The notes under the pieces were generated by a model. That model made no database searches. It saw nothing but the letters and a program-made list of their open reading frames with translations, and was not told the origin of the DNA. Shown in pieces: positions 49,801-63,711 of a stretch of 64,000 bases of DNA. This DNA comes from Aphidius gifuensis (lineage: Eukaryota > Arthropoda > Insecta > Hymenoptera > Braconidae): NCBI RefSeq assembly GCF_014905175.1, contig NC_057790.1, positions 5,332,001 to 5,396,000 on the forward strand. Direction: 5' to 3'. The stretch's first letter is position 1, and every line of letters begins with the position of its first letter. The position numbers and the translations under genes were made by a program.

Positions 49801-51716
49801 AATACCACTGGGGCCAAGAGAGAGAGAGAGAAACTGCGGCTAACCCATGGGGTCGAAATTCGACTCCCATGCATCATAATAGAGACGCGTGCGAGCCTTG
49901 GTTTGGCGTTTAACAGCGTTTAAGCACGACTGTAATTATATGCCACTCTTGTAACCCACGCACAACATATATAGAAACTATGCAATACAACTCGGTTTCC
50001 ATGTCAAAGCCCATCCATACTTGGTTCACTATTGTTGACCTTTTTTTCCCCCCTTCCAATATGTATTTTCTATTTTTTTTTTTATGACTGGTTGCATACG
50101 CAAAACGTCAAACCTGTATATGTACACACCCCCGAATCATTTACTCCATTATATGTCATACCGTGTGACTTTTCGCGGTTTCAAAAATCAAACTTGGTAT
50201 ACATATATGATGTAATTCCTCGTAAATTACACACTCGATGAATTGAGTATATATAATATAGTCATTCATTCATACATGTAATTTTCATTTAATTTTATAT
50301 CATTCACAAAATTCATTCAGTCAAGAAATAATTGTGATCAACGTATAATAAATAATTAAATAAATTTTTACTTTCGAATTAAAATTTAAATTATATTAAA
50401 AAAGAAAATGTTATTCTGTTTTTTTTTTTTGATTTAATATAATGTTTGAGTTTTTAAAGTTTCAATTAATGATTAATATTATTTTGATGAGCTTCGAATG
50501 AATCGAACGGGTGACTCAAAGAGGGCTGGTCGTTGCCGTCGGATTCATTGCGATGGCAATTAATAATACTTCATTCGTACACTGTTAGTCAGGCGACACC
50601 GCATAAATTCACTCGGACGAATAATTTCGTTCATAACTCAACCCTTTTGGCTGTAATTCATTCTTGGGGGTCAATATATATATACATACATTTTTGTTGT
50701 CAACTATTTTATATATATATGTACAAATAGAACCAAGTTACTTGGACTATGCTAATGACTCAATGCAAATTTGGGGGTGTAGAGTGCCTCAGCATGCCAT
50801 ACGTCATTTATACAGATATATATATATTTTTTGGTGTAGAATAACTGTATGTACATATATATACGAGATGGAAAATAAACGGGTGCATGATACGTAAGTG
50901 AAGGTGCGGAATTTTGTAAAATATTTTTTCTCTCTTTTGCTCCCTTGTTCTGTTGCATGTTAAAGCACTCTAGCACTTCTGGTATTGTGAACAAAATTTT
51001 CCCTCCATGTTTCATGCATCACTGAACTTGGAATAGATATGTCCAACAATCATAAAATATTTTTATTATTTTATTTTTTAAATGAATAACAACACAAAAC
51101 TATAAACTACTAAAATATCAAGAATTTTAAAATATATATATATATATGAATTTATATTTTTTTATTTACTTTTTATTTGAAAAAAAGAATAATAAAATTT
51201 ATGAGAATTCTTTGTAAATATATATGCAGATAAAAGTTAGACTTAAGGAAATTAAAATATAAAAATTATTCATAATTTTATCAGGCCTCAAACTAAATTA
51301 ACATAAAATAATAAAATTAAAATTAGACATTGTAACAATTCGAATACTCATTTATAATTGTACAAAAATGTTTGAACTACGTTTCAACACTTGTCTATGG
51401 CGATTAACAACAATCTTGACGTTAAAATCAGCTGCTTTGTCTCCAACTACACAAGAAATTATTTTTAATCATTTATTAAAATGAACGTAAATTAATATTC
51501 TTCTTTTTTTATTATGAAAAGAAAATTGTCATTGCTTTTCTAGACCTTTCATTTACCGAGGTCTTCCAAACTTGCTCGTATTTTCATTTTTCAATTCCAT
51601 TTTTTATTTTTTTTTTTATTTTACTTATGAAATTAATTTAAAAAATTATTATTAATATTGCAGCGGAAATAAGTCGAATACATTAATCCAAAATCCAATA
51701 CTCAATTGCAGTAATG
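46859..51716 (+). CDS. gene E: N-terminal coding exons, partial
   Basis: Exon 46835-46893 follows TTTGTTGTAG and ends before GTAAGT. Exon 51664-51716 follows ATTAATATTGCAG and ends before GTGAGT. From ATG 46859 they join in phase 2 and read MSRQNMNPKILSGNKSN, then TLIQNPILNCSN, leaving phase 1. An exon at 54822-54882 (acceptor GTGTCAG, donor GTAAGA) fits that phase and adds RAIMSIKRTGGRKPTMEN. The N terminus is polar and I recognise no family. Further exons probably lie beyond the window or were missed. An eight-codon upstream ORF from 46636 spans the first intron and stops one base before the main ATG. Confidence 0.5.
46894..51663 (+). other. intron of gene E
   Basis: 4.8 kb of AT-rich sequence with several GC-richer blocks (47090-47170, 47670-47790, 49000-49200, 49780-49960). 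The block at 49127-49148 contains the palindrome GCCACC-N10-GGTGGC. A GA microsatellite lies at about 49817-49832. I could not frame any exon with two splice sites here. Confidence 0.35.
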
Positions 51717-54002
51717 GTGAGTCAATAATTTTTTTTATCAATTTTATTTTGATTTTTGAGACATTTAAACTTGATGTTTATCTGTAGCAATATAATAACC
51801 GATATATCTCAAGGTTGACCTAGTTTATTTTAATAACCGTATATCTACCCTGTTATCAGTGCAAATTCTTTGATAAAAAAAAAAAAATTTCGTTCTCGTA
51901 ATTGTCTTGGAAAAAAGAAAAAAAAAAATCAGTAAACATTGAAATATAAATATCTCCAGCCTATATATACACACATTATTATTGAATTGATAAAAAATAA
52001 AAATACACAAACATTAAAAAGAAAGAAAAAAAAAATTATATAAATAAACGATAACCTGACATATGAGATATGTCAAACACTAACTCGACCTGGTTCATTA
52101 TCTAAACTTTTCTCGTTCATGTGTATATACAGTATACACAATTACACATATTTGAATAAAAAAAAAAATATGAATCACATGTTGACAGCAGCAATTCGAG
52201 TAGCTCGCGTACGTTGTGTTTATTATCAACTATTGATAATACGTTTTTAATCAGACTCAAAGTGGCTGGAGGAGAAAAGGGGCTACGAGAATTCACGATA
52301 ATTATATATTTAAAAATAAATACTCGATAAATAAGAATATTAAAAATAAAGAAAGTAAAATGCATATAGGGAAGAGTATAGGTACTGATTGCCTGTTTTG
52401 AATTTTTTTTCTTGGAATTATGTGAAGGGGGGACAGGTTAGTGAGTGTGTACACAGGTGTAACTTGAGGCCAAAGTGCGTTAACAAAAAATAAATAAATA
52501 AATAAACTCTCAATGTCCCATGTACATGTTCACAAATACTTTTGCTTTAAGTATATGGTATCTCTCAGAATGTATCACTAGACTGCTTGTCGCCATCGTC
52601 TTATTGCCCTCTTGTAATTTTTTATTTTGTTTATTTATTTTTTTATATGTTACCCTCTATATTATTTTGCAATATCAGTGACAATTTAACTTTCAGTACA
52701 TAGCGTGATTCATTTGTATACTTAATATGAGTAAAAATTTCTACACTCATTTTCCGAATCAAAAACCCATTAATTTTAAATCATAAAAAAAAAAAAAAAA
52801 CAAATTACTTTGTATTATCTTGGGTTTGCAATCTCAGGCACGCAACTGGCCTACATAAAATTCTGCAATTTTTTAAATATTGACTCTTGGTTGACTCATG
52901 AAAAAAATATTAGTATATTACGAATTTTAAAATTCAATGAGGTCAAATTATTTATGGTAATTTTTGTTTAATATAATTAAATTTATTTAAAATACACGAT
53001 AATTTATTTATCTTGAAAAAAAAGGAGTAATATTAATCAATAGAAATTTTTATACATGGTATTAGAATTTATATTTATTAATGAATATATTTAAGGAAAA
53101 TTATATGAGGGTATATAAGGTGATCAAATGAATCGGAGCAACAAAATGTAAATATTAATTTTATTTTTAATTCGAAACTATGAATGAGCTGATCTGGTCA
53201 TTCAAGGCTAGGCGCTAACATCTTAACAAAGAATTTTGTATACCTCTAAATTTAAAACTGAATTTACCGTTTTTCCGCAAACGGTTTTTCAAAAATATTT
53301 TTTTTTTCTTAATTGTTTACGCTTTCTTTGTCGGCAAACTTCTAAGCATATTTTAGTAAGGATACTACATTCGGCAAACACTTAAGCCGATACACGACCG
53401 CTCAAAAAAAAAAATAAATAAAAAGGAAAAAAAAAAGGTTGAAAATTTTTAAACAGCCCTTATACCTGAGATAAAACATTTTTCTTTTTATTACCTTTTT
53501 TTTACAATAATTTACCTTTTTGCTAAAATTCAATAAGTGCAAATTTAAAACATATTTTCCAACATATGGTATTATATATTGAACAATGAAAATCACTCGA
53601 TAAATATTCTTTTTCAGCTTTCACCGATTTCGTTAACAACTTTTTTTTCCCTTCTTCGTTTTGTTGGATTCCCTTTTTCTTTTTTTTTTTTATTTGCATC
53701 ACTGCAATCGAAAACAATCGATGCGAAACGAAGCATTCTCTGTGTGAGCAAAGCGATTAATCGTTCGTTCTCTCAACACACTCTATCTTTCACGGTGTGT
53801 CACACCAGCAGCATATTCAACCCTATCACTCGATTTCCACCCGCACCAATTTTTTTTTTTTATTCTTTTTTTTTTTTCTATTTTTTCCAATCGACCTGCC
53901 TCGTACTCTTGACGTCAAGTCAACCGCAAAACTTTAAAAACCTTGCTGTATGAAAATAACATCTCATTATCCATAAATGATATTGCCATGCGAATGTGTG
54001 TG

Positions 54003-54031
54003 TCTCTCTTTCTCTTTCTCTCTCTCCCTAT
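54003..54031. repeat. CT-rich microsatellite
   Basis: A pyrimidine tract of CTCTCTTTCTCT repeats running into CTCTCCC. It lies in presumed gene E intron. Confidence 0.8.
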
Positions 54032-54821
54032 CTCTCGGTACTTTTTCACTTTATGAATTTTTATTTTAAATATGAATTTTAATATTACATGTATTCACAC
54101 CAAGTTATTGTTGGTATTTTCATACATTTGAGTGTCGTTAATATTTCATAGTTGACAAGAGATTGCCCCGTCAATAAAAAGGGCCAACACCACAAAAGAG
54201 GCCTACATATGTCACGCGTGTGTGGCTTCCCATTGTTCTTTTTGACGAGCCGCGTACAGTCTTTTACAATCTAGCTCTCTCACTGAGCAACAAACGAATG
54301 TAACCCCTTTAAATAAAAAAAAAAAAATCTCTTTTTAATGAAAATATTTTCACTTGATAAAATCCAGAAAAAAAGACAAGTTCAACTTAATTAAAACTTG
54401 AAGCTTTTTTCCTTTTTTGTTTTAAATATAAAAATAGCGATTTTCATGTAAATTTTTTATTTTATCAAATAATAAAAAATAATAGTTTTTTTTCTTCTTA
54501 TTGTGTGCAAAATTTTCATCAGCATAATACACAATAAAAAATTCACATCACTGTCATTTAATTATTTTTTTTTTTTTAAACAAATACCTGTAGGCGAATT
54601 AATATTATTGGCAAGGGGTTACTGAAAAATCAAATTGAACACGTTAATAAACTCAACACTTGATGAGTATATATATATCTAAAATAAGATAAACATATGA
54701 TCATAGAATTAATACAGTATATATCGAAATATTGTGGAAAAAATAATTATTTTTATATGCCGTTGGGTAGGATTAAACTTGGTTGTGAATGTATGCAAAT
54801 AGATATGTAATCTGGTGTCAG

Positions 54822-54882
54822 CGGTGCGAGCAATAATGTCAATCAAACGCACTGGTGGTCGAAAGCCAACAATGGAAAATTG
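54822..54882 (+). CDS. possible third coding exon of gene E
   Basis: 61 nt between AATCTGGTGTCAG and GTAAGAG. Incoming phase 1 matches exon 51664-51716, and the frame is open (RAIMSIKRTGGRKPTMEN), leaving phase 2. The region is GC-richer than its flanks. The donor is good and the acceptor moderate. The overlapping minus strand is also open, which lowers confidence. Confidence 0.35.
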
Positions 54883-57800
54883 GTAAGAGAGCGAGGAGTA
54901 TATAGCCCAAAGCGAATATGCAGTATGTAAATGTTGTCGAGGGATCTGCATATATGGATGCACGTAGAGATATTCAATGTATAAAACAGAGCAAAAATAT
55001 ACATGCAATGAGATATTTGAAATATTTAAATATCACTTTTTAAATAATAGCAAGCTTTAATAAAATATATATAATACCTCCACCACACATATAAAAATAT
55101 AAAACATTATTATTTTTATTTTTTTCACATTGAAAAAACAATTTAAACTCTGATTAAATTAATTTACTATATAAATATTTGTGAAAAAAAATACAAAACT
55201 AACAAATGCTGAGTTTCTGCAATTTTTTAGTTTAAATTTTGTTTTTTTTTTTTTTTTCAAATAATTGGAAAAAAAAAATGATTGAAATAAAAAAGTTGAT
55301 AGATATTTACGTACAATAGGGTATATAAAAAATTCACACACATGGATTTACGTACAATTACTTATGAAAAAAAATAAAATGGAAAGCCGATGAAATTTTC
55401 CAAGCACGCTAGACTACCAATGTGTACATCACATACAATACATCGAGCATACGATTGATCGAACACAATTAATTGCGCTGAAATCACATTGGCATTTTAT
55501 TCCCAAGGGATAAATTGATCTCGAGCAAGTATTGCATTGTATTTATAAAAAAAAAAAAATATACATTTAATAATGCATCGATTAGTTTTTTTTTTTTTCT
55601 ATTTTAAAATCAATTATGTTAAAAATGTTACCTCTTTTTTTAAATTCATATTCATCATCCCGAGTATATTATATACTCGAGACTAAAGTTTTTCCTTGTA
55701 TTCAAGATTAATATATATATAAGTAAAATATTATTAGTTAAACACAAAGATGAATGCGGTTGATTGAAGATATATAGTATCAGAAGAGTAATTGTATAGC
55801 TTAAGGTGTAACTTATGTATATGTATGTACACAAGCCGTTACAGGAAAACTAACACCCCTAATTCGTAATCAGCGATGCAAACGCCTTGTGGTTAAGCGC
55901 CCAGTAGCGTCTGGACGCGTAATATCTCTCTTGCTTAGGTTCTCTAGTTGGTAAGGGCTTCGCGGTTGCATCCCTTGGTAATGAGCTCCCCAGATGTTGC
56001 GTTTCAGAAAAGCCATTAGACTAACTCTAAACATCATGGCCATCGGCAGTGTATGCAATGTATTGATGATTTTGAGATGAGCTATAGTTATTGGATAATA
56101 TATAATATATACATAGTACATACAGATATACATATTGAAAATCTTGTGAAACTGATCTTGCGGGATAAGCGCGCTCTTGAGATGAATACATGAATCAGCT
56201 TAGCTTGTCTCTGTAATATATATTGATTTGCTTCATGTTGATTTAATTATTTTTATATGAAACTATGAATTATCATTAATTTTTTTTAATAAAAAATTAA
56301 AATTCATTAAATTGATGATTGAATATCAGCTGGAAACATTGACAAAGATAAAAGGAAAAAAAATTGAAACTGAAAAAAAAATCATTTGTAATTTTTTTTA
56401 TTTATTTTCTTTTTATGCATTCGGCGTGTGTATTGACATTTATTCATTGAAAATAAAAAATAATAATAATATAAATCAAGTACAATAATAATGCATCTTG
56501 GCAAATGAGCCAATGCAGGCTTAATTAATATTTATAACTATATAAAAGTGAAAAAATCTGTACAATGAAAGACATGCGGGTAGCAATGAGATGCCTTTGT
56601 CCCTAAAAAAAAAAATAATATATAATTTATATATTATTTATTTATTTATTTATTTGCTTCACAATTTTTTATATTGCCCAAGTTTTTAAAACTTTTTTTT
56701 TATACTTAGTAGTTTTTTATTTTTAAAAAATACACATATAAAAAAAAATAGCTGATATTATTATATTTTAGTTGATATCGAGATAAAAAAATTATTTAAA
56801 CGTTAAAAACAAATATTAAAAAATCATAAATCAATTAATGCAATAACATGATAGGCGTAAAATTAAATTATTTTTTTTTTTATCAATGTAACACATATGG
56901 TTTATGTATAGTGACTTAAATAACACAGCATCATATTATTCGGTATTTTAACTACTTGCAATATGATTGATTTTATTATTTTGGATTTTTTTTTTTTTTT
57001 ATATTCTTGAGTAATATAAGTACTGACAATTGATCAGTACTTTTATATTGTATTTTGTTTTTTTTTTTAAATCCAAAATTATTGGTTACAGAGCAAGTAG
57101 CACAAAGCCAAATATAATTTTTTCTTCAACGTTTATAACTCTGTAAAAGCAAAGGAGTTTCAAGATATATTTATATATATTTATTTTTAAAAACATTTTT
57201 TTATTTTTTTAAAATTTTATTTATTGACAATAATATTGTACGACAATGTCATGAAAAATGATTTTTTTTTTTTTTTTTCAATATTAATTTTTCTACAACA
57301 GTATTGATTTTTATTGATTACAAAACAGCGTGAATATTGACATACTTATTAGACTTATATACTGTAAATAATAAAAATAAAATAATAATAAAAATTAATA
57401 ATTCAAAAAAATTACAAAAAATATTATAGATAAAGAAAAAAAAAAAAACTTTTATATATATAAAAACAAAAACATTTTAACAAATTATAATATTACCGTA
57501 CGTCACTTTTTAAAAATCCACTCGGACTGTTGTACAATATATCACGTGACCGCCTTAATTATCCAGTAAAATCACACTCGAATGAACGAAAAAGGTTTTG
57601 GATTTTAAATATAATAAAACGAAGGAGGATTAATAATTAATAATTGGAAGTTAATTGTTTCTTAAAATGTCATATGCAATAACTTGCAAATATTCGTATT
57701 TCTCCTCATTTTTATTTGGTCGATTCTTTGGATTGGTCAGCTGGACAATTTTTTTTATTTTTTAAATTTTTATAAAAATTTTTTAATCTGTATCATTTTT

Positions 57801-60800
57801 ACACACATATAAAAAAAAGTCTTTTAAATTTTTAATTATTACAAATTTTGTTGTGATTATTATTGTGAATATAAATTAAAAAAAAAAAAACAAAAATTAT
57901 TTACGAATATTTTTATCAAGTAGTCCAGACTCTATCACAAGGTAAATGCAAGTATTACATTGACATTAAGATACTCTTCCGAATAAAGTCAATCGTATTA
58001 TAATTTTATTTATTTAATTACTCTTTTTTTTTTTTTAAAACGATTAATTGGCGTTGACTATTCTTGGTAAATTATGTATCACAATCTCCACCTCTGTTTT
58101 TTTGTTTTATTTTCATTATAATTTATTATTATTTTATCATTTCTTTTTTTTCTATCATTTTTAATTTATTATCACTGTTCTCCTTTTTCGTTTCATTACA
58201 ATATTCAATTGATTTTAATGACGGTCTTATGGTCCACGAGACATTTGGCTACAGGTAACCCATTCAGGTTCTTGGTCAAGTCAATTTACTTTTTTTTTTT
58301 AAAGAGCATTTTTTTATATTTTTATTTCTATATATAGAATAAAAATCTCAGAGTTTATATTCTCATTATCAGCATTAAATAAACAAATTTTTGATAGATA
58401 AAAAATTAATGTATCATAAGTGCCTTGTTATTTTTTAAAAATGATTATTTTATTACAATTTTCAAGCAAATTGGGTCATTATTGATTTCCCTGAATTATG
58501 GCAAATTTGCACTTTGTGCAATCACATAAAAAACAAATTTATATATTAAAAAATACTTTTCTATTGACACATGTGAATATTAAATTTTTGCATTCAATGA
58601 AATATTTAAACCTGAACCTATTTACCAATAAAGTTTCAAATTTATTAAATTAATATGAATCATTGTTATCATTATTTTGTTTTTTATTTATTTATTTTTT
58701 TTTTTTGGGAGATGAAAGGCTCAGATTAAAATAAATTTTTTGATGAAAAAAAAGTAACAAAAATTATTAATCTGACTATGACGTATTACAATAATTTATT
58801 ATTGATAAAAAAATCTTACAAAACAATATATCGGTTGATGTCGATCTCGACGATGGATATCGTTTCGAGTCTTCGAAATCTCACACATTTATATTATATT
58901 TTTATAATTATTTATTAACATCATTTTTTTTTTTATCATTTGATTTATTTATATTTTTGGAATTTTTTTATTTTTATGTGTAAAACGAAGATGAATAATC
59001 CATCGTCAGATCGATGATCATTCCATTGAGTGTGACAAAAAAAAAAAAATGTTTTTAAAAAAAAAATATGTCAATAAAATTAAAAAAAAAACAGGTATAA
59101 TCAACCTCATTAATCTTTGAATTATTTCAGCAAGTGAAAATGAAAAAAAAATCTCAATTTTTTGTCCAATAAAGACTAGTCAATGACCTCTATTTGACAA
59201 AAATAAAATAATATTATTCAAACCTTATTTTTCGTATGCGACAGTACGATAATAATAGTTGCAATGTTTTCGCAATTATAATTATAATAATAATGAATAA
59301 TAATAATAATAATATATCAATAATTAATAATAATAAACTAATGTATTTATACATAACGCAATATCGACAAATAAGATTTTTTTTTTTTTTGTTTTTTAAT
59401 TATTTCTTTTTTAAATGTGACATTGTTGGCACGAATGAAGCATGGCGCTGAATCAATGCCGCCAAAAAATCATTTGAAAAAATATAATTTGAAAATAAAA
59501 AATATATATTATAATTAAAAAATACAAACTAACTTTTTGCTTTATATGTGAAATGAAACTCAGAGTTATAAACATGACGTTATATATAAATGCGTAGTAT
59601 GGTACGTTTGTTTTTTTATTTATTTTATTTTTTTTTTTTTCGGTTGTCTTTACGGAGGGGATTATCATTATTATTACTTTTTTTTCTGAGAAGAGGACTG
59701 GGGTTACAATATTTATATGATTATTTATTACTATAATTAGATATTTATTATAAATTACGAGATCACAGTGACGCTTTGACGCGCGGGGATCTTGAGCGAG
59801 CGGACTGTCATGCGTGTTTTATGTATTTAAAAAAGAAATAGAGAAAAAAAAAAAAAAAAATTTGTTTTTTCCATTTTACTGTGAAAGTAGATGAAATTTG
59901 AATATAAGTGTGAACAATGTTTCTCAAAGTAACATAGTTTCGCTAATTTTCAATGATTTTTTTTTTTTTTTTTTTCATTTTCTTTTTTTTTTCATAAAAC
60001 ATCATGATACAGTCTGCTCCCCATGATCCACATAGTCACAGTTACAGCTTATGTCCCACCTTCTCCACCTTGACGCTCTTTACTTGTATATTTTATCATT
60101 TTTTATACTCCATTTGTGTTTTTATTTAATTATTATTCATAAGCAAGCCAATTTTGCGCTTTATTTTCTATATTAATAATTTATTTTTATTTTTTAAATG
60201 AGAATTTTTACCTCTCGGTATTTGTTTCATAATATTACTTTCAAAAAAAATTGAGGCTTTTTAAATCCTCACACCCTTTCAAAGGTGCATTAATTTTTAA
60301 TTTTTATTTATTTTTGAATTATATATTTGCTTCATATCGACCGCAAAATTTACGGCAGATGGCCTAATATGTTACTGTGTTTTAAAAAATACACAAGTAC
60401 ATTTATATTATTCCAATATACATATATAAATTTTTTTTTATTTTTCATTTCGTTTCAGTATATTAATTAATAATTATTGTTAAATTTTCATTATGGCTGT
60501 CTATTAACTAAAAATGCTTTTACACATGTTCAATTCATCTTTTTCATAATATAGATACAATGTATTCAAAAACAAAGAAAATATCATGATAAAAAATACA
60601 AACAATAATCAAAAATTTACATAATGAAAAAATAAAAAAGTTATCAAAAAAAAAAAAAAAAAGCTAACAAACAAAATGAGCAAATATTTACATTAAATTT
60701 TGAGCCTTTTAAAGGCTTTTTTTCTATATTTAAATTCAGGCCCTGCGCATATAATTATTTTGCTTAAAAAATAATTGAAATACATATTCATAATTTTTTT

Positions 60801-62426
60801 AAATTTTATTTTGTTACGACAATTGATAAAAGAGACGCCGAAAAGTCGACTCGGTGGAACAAATGGCAGTTAAAATTATACAAGTGAACTATCCGGGGTT
60901 CATAAATTTAAACCTCGGAAAAAAAAAAAAATACAAACGTTCATATTATCTAAATAAATACTATTTTTTTTTTTTTTTTTTTTTACATACTGGAAATACT
61001 TAATACAAGTTTACTTATGTTGATTAATCAACGTTTACAAAATATAAAAAAAAAAAAAACAAAACGAACAATTAAAACACAAAATAAAAAATAAATGCAT
61101 ACAAAAAAAGTAGTTATAAAAAAAAAAAAAAAGTCAATATGACTATATTAAAAAGTCACGGTAAATGCAGTTTTGGTTGTCGATGTCTGACTTGAACGAT
61201 AATTCATGATTTTAAAAATTGGGAGTACGAAAATCACAGTTGAGAAGAGATAAATATAATTGATTATTATAAAACGAAATAAAAATATATATTTTTTAAA
61301 TTTATATATATTATATACTATATACTGTTTATCTTTGATTTAAAAATTTTAATTCATCTGAAAATATATAATTTACTCTTCTCAATTTTTTTTTTGTCGG
61401 AAATTAATTGAAACATAACAATCAGCAATTAAATTTAAAATAAAAATAAAAAAAGAAGAATAATGATAATGAAAAGATAATATAATAAAAAGTTTACTTA
61501 AATAAAAAGTATAAAACAGAATAAAAAAAAAATTTAGATGAAAAAAAAAATTAAATAAATATATATTGAAATTAAAAAAAAAAAATAAGAGACTTTTCTT
61601 TTTATTTTTCTTATAAAAGGTCTCGAGAATGTTTATGTGTCAACTAAAATTGTCACAATAAGAGCTAAGCTACCGGAGATCATTTGAAAAACTTTTGCGA
61701 GCATCAAATTTATCTACTTTAATTATTTTTACTTTGACTTATTACTGATTTATTACTTTAGTTATCAATTGTTGTTAATTTTTTTTTCTTTTTTTTTCTT
61801 ATTTTGTTTTATACACATTCTCTTTTATCCTCCACATTCCCCTGTCTATTATATTTTTAAAAATTCATTCACTTATTGTTTTTTTTTTTTTTTTTTTTCG
61901 TTTTTGGAATACAACACACCACTTATAATTCTCATATATATTTACAGACTTTTTGCTCGAGACACTTAAACACAATAATACAGTAATTTAAAAAGTCACT
62001 TTCAAATATTTAAATTTTTGAATTAAACAATTTCATAATTTATATATATATTATATTTATTTTGAAATTTCTTTTTTTCTTTCTTAATTTAGCATAGTTA
62101 AAAAGCGAATAATATACTATCAAAAAATCACGATAAAAGCATTAGTGTTTACTAGTGTCTCGAGTAGTTTAAAATAAAATAAATTATTCTCAGGTCTTTG
62201 TCGACAAAGATACCTAAGAATCACAAAAAAAAAAAAAAAAAAAATCCCATATTCTATTTATCTTTTAAAATTAAAACAAAAAAATCACGCTACTTTTATA
62301 GACTTTTTTTTTTTTACTAATTTACATCCATAGTGAGATCATCATTTGATTATTCGGTAAGTCCTCTTTGGATCTCGTCCAGCCCTTTCTCCTTGCTTAT
62401 CGATGAAAAGTTTTTTTATAAATAAT
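54883..62426. other. AT-rich stretch without a supported gene
   Basis: 7.5 kb dominated by poly-A/poly-T and AAT/TTTA runs. GC-richer blocks occur at 55870-56020 (minus frame ending QLENLSKRDITRPDATGR), at 59760-59815 and at 60000-60085 (open on both strands, SAPHDPHSHSYSLCP on plus). None has a consistent pair of splice sites. It may be long intron of gene E. Confidence 0.4.
59286..59336. repeat. AAT-rich microsatellite
   Basis: Near-continuous AAT/ATA triplets with a few substitutions, which translate as runs of Asn and Ile. It is non-coding by context. Confidence 0.75.
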
Positions 62427-62669
62427 TTAATTCAATAAATTATTCAATTTTGAAATATTTTTTTGTTTCAAATTATAATTATCTTTCTGATTATATGCCG
62501 ATGTTGATTGTAGTATCTCATCTGGATGAACAAAACGATGAATGTGCAAAACAGCCACGAGATGATTAATATATATATTTTGTTCCATTAAATAATTTAA
62601 TACGTCTTGATTGATTGGTTTATTTTCTTTTTGAAATAAAAAAAAAAATCCTGAGAAGTGTTGGAGCAC
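62427..62669 (-). CDS. possible 3'-terminal exon, minus strand
   Basis: After an acceptor ACACTTCTCAG (exon from about 62655) the minus strand reads through poly-Phe codons into NQDVLNYLMEQNIYINHLVA and VLHIHRFVHPDEILQ, stopping at TAA 62429-62427. The middle 40 residues are well mixed and look like protein; both ends are low complexity. Incoming phase 1 could be supplied by a weak GTTGGC donor inside the exon at 62902-63087, making this an alternative C terminus of that gene. Confidence 0.35.
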   Translation of the reverse strand: MLQHFSGFFFLFQKENKPINQDVLNYLMEQNIYINHLVAVLHIHRFVHPDEILQSTSAYNQKDNYNLKQKNISKLNNLLN

Positions 62670-62901
62670 GAGTGTAGAGAATAAATACGTGATAAAACGT
62701 TAAATCCTTTTTGTGAGCAACTTGATTACTTGATGCACTTCTCAGTGGATTTTTTTTTATATACTCTTCATCTTCAGTTTCCCCCCATTATTTTTAAATT
62801 ATTATTTTTTTTATTTCAATCTTTTTTTTCGTTAATCGGTCAACTACCTCTTGATCGCGCCATCAGCGTTGTCGTCGCCGATTTAGGCGCCTTGCCCGTC
62901 T

Positions 62902-63087
62902 CTATCGCAGACGTGATACAAGCCGCCAACCAAGGTAAAGTGCCACTGTCGTCCACAAAGTCTCTCGAAGTGGCGCCGGAATCAACATTGAAAATAGACT
63001 GTCCGTTGAAGACGTCGTTGTTGATGCTGTTACACTTGGAAAATTTGCACCAATAAATGGTAGTCTTGATTTTTCAATTTCTGCATC
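62902..63087 (-). CDS. 3'-terminal exon of a gene entering from the right
   Basis: The minus strand shows a strong acceptor (TTCATTTTATTGTTGCAG) and phase 0 reads 61 codons to TAG at 62904-62902: a polar start (DAEIEKSRLPFIGANFPS), a Ser/Thr run (TASTTTSSTDS) and a hydrophobic end (LFSMLIPAPL, then TVALYLGWRLVSRLR). The other two frames close quickly. GC content is about twice that of the flanks. The hydrophobic C terminus followed by arginines could be a tail anchor, which is inference. Upstream exons lie at higher coordinates. Confidence 0.55.
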   Translation of the reverse strand, partial: DAEIEKSRLPFIGANFPSVTASTTTSSTDSLFSMLIPAPLRETLWTTVALYLGWRLVSRLR

Positions 63088-63597
63088 CTGCAACAATAAA
63101 ATGAAAGAACAAAAATTTTAATTATCTGCTATATAAGAATTATTTTTACTATTTATTACTAATAATATATATATATAAATTTATTTATTGTTTTTTTATT
63201 TAATTGGAATGATAATTAAGGAAATCAGTCGTCCAAAAAACCTCAGCATACCGAGTTCCCCCTTATTTCATCTACGTTTCATTGAATATATGTCGGGATA
63301 TCACGAATCGTGATTTTTTTTTCTTTCGCATTAACTGTAGGGGTGGATCTTGGGATCACCAATTTGGCCTCGGGTATTCGAACACAGAGAAAGAATCACT
63401 CCTCACCTCACTCCCAGTTATCATTCCCGAAAAGAAGAATAAAAAAAAAAAAACAATCCCTTGGTCGACGACGGTCCTTCTCAGTCAATTAATTGCACAA
63501 AGATCCCTTTGTCTTCTCTGTAGTCTATACATGTTATACAGACACATATATACTCAACTTCCGATTCCCGTTTTCATCTTAATCCAAATACTCAGTG

Positions 63598-63711
63598 TTA
63601 TAATAAACGCGGCAAAGTCCAATCTTCGAAGGCGCCTTTATGGACGCGAGCAATATAATCTTCAAGAGCTAAAGATAGCGGTTTGGGCTTGTATTTGAGT
63701 TTCAGTTTAGC
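63598..63711 (-). CDS. possible coding exon, minus strand
   Basis: The minus strand is open from beyond 63711 to TAA at 63600-63598, reading SVFAKLKLKYKPKPLS then LALEDYIARVHKGAFEDW and TLPRLL. The frame has no in-frame ATG, so an exon following an acceptor near ATATAAAG is the likely form. Composition is GC-richer than the flanks. The plus strand is open too. It does not join in phase to 63087, so the relation between the two exons is unclear. Confidence 0.3.
   Translation of the reverse strand, partial: AKLKLKYKPKPLSLALEDYIARVHKGAFEDWTLPRLL

Noticed and set aside
55870..56133. Minus-strand 87-codon frame with a GC-rich C terminus
   Set aside because: No acceptor or partner exon was found, and the plus strand offers a competing frame.
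60000..60085. GC-richer block read as a terminal exon on either strand
   Set aside because: Frames are open on both strands and no acceptor is convincing.
63310..63492. VGVDLGITNLASG, resembling the RuvC-I motif of TnpB/Fanzor nucleases
   Set aside because: All three plus frames are open over the block, the frame ends in lysine codons from a poly-A tract, and no zinc finger or other catalytic motif is nearby.
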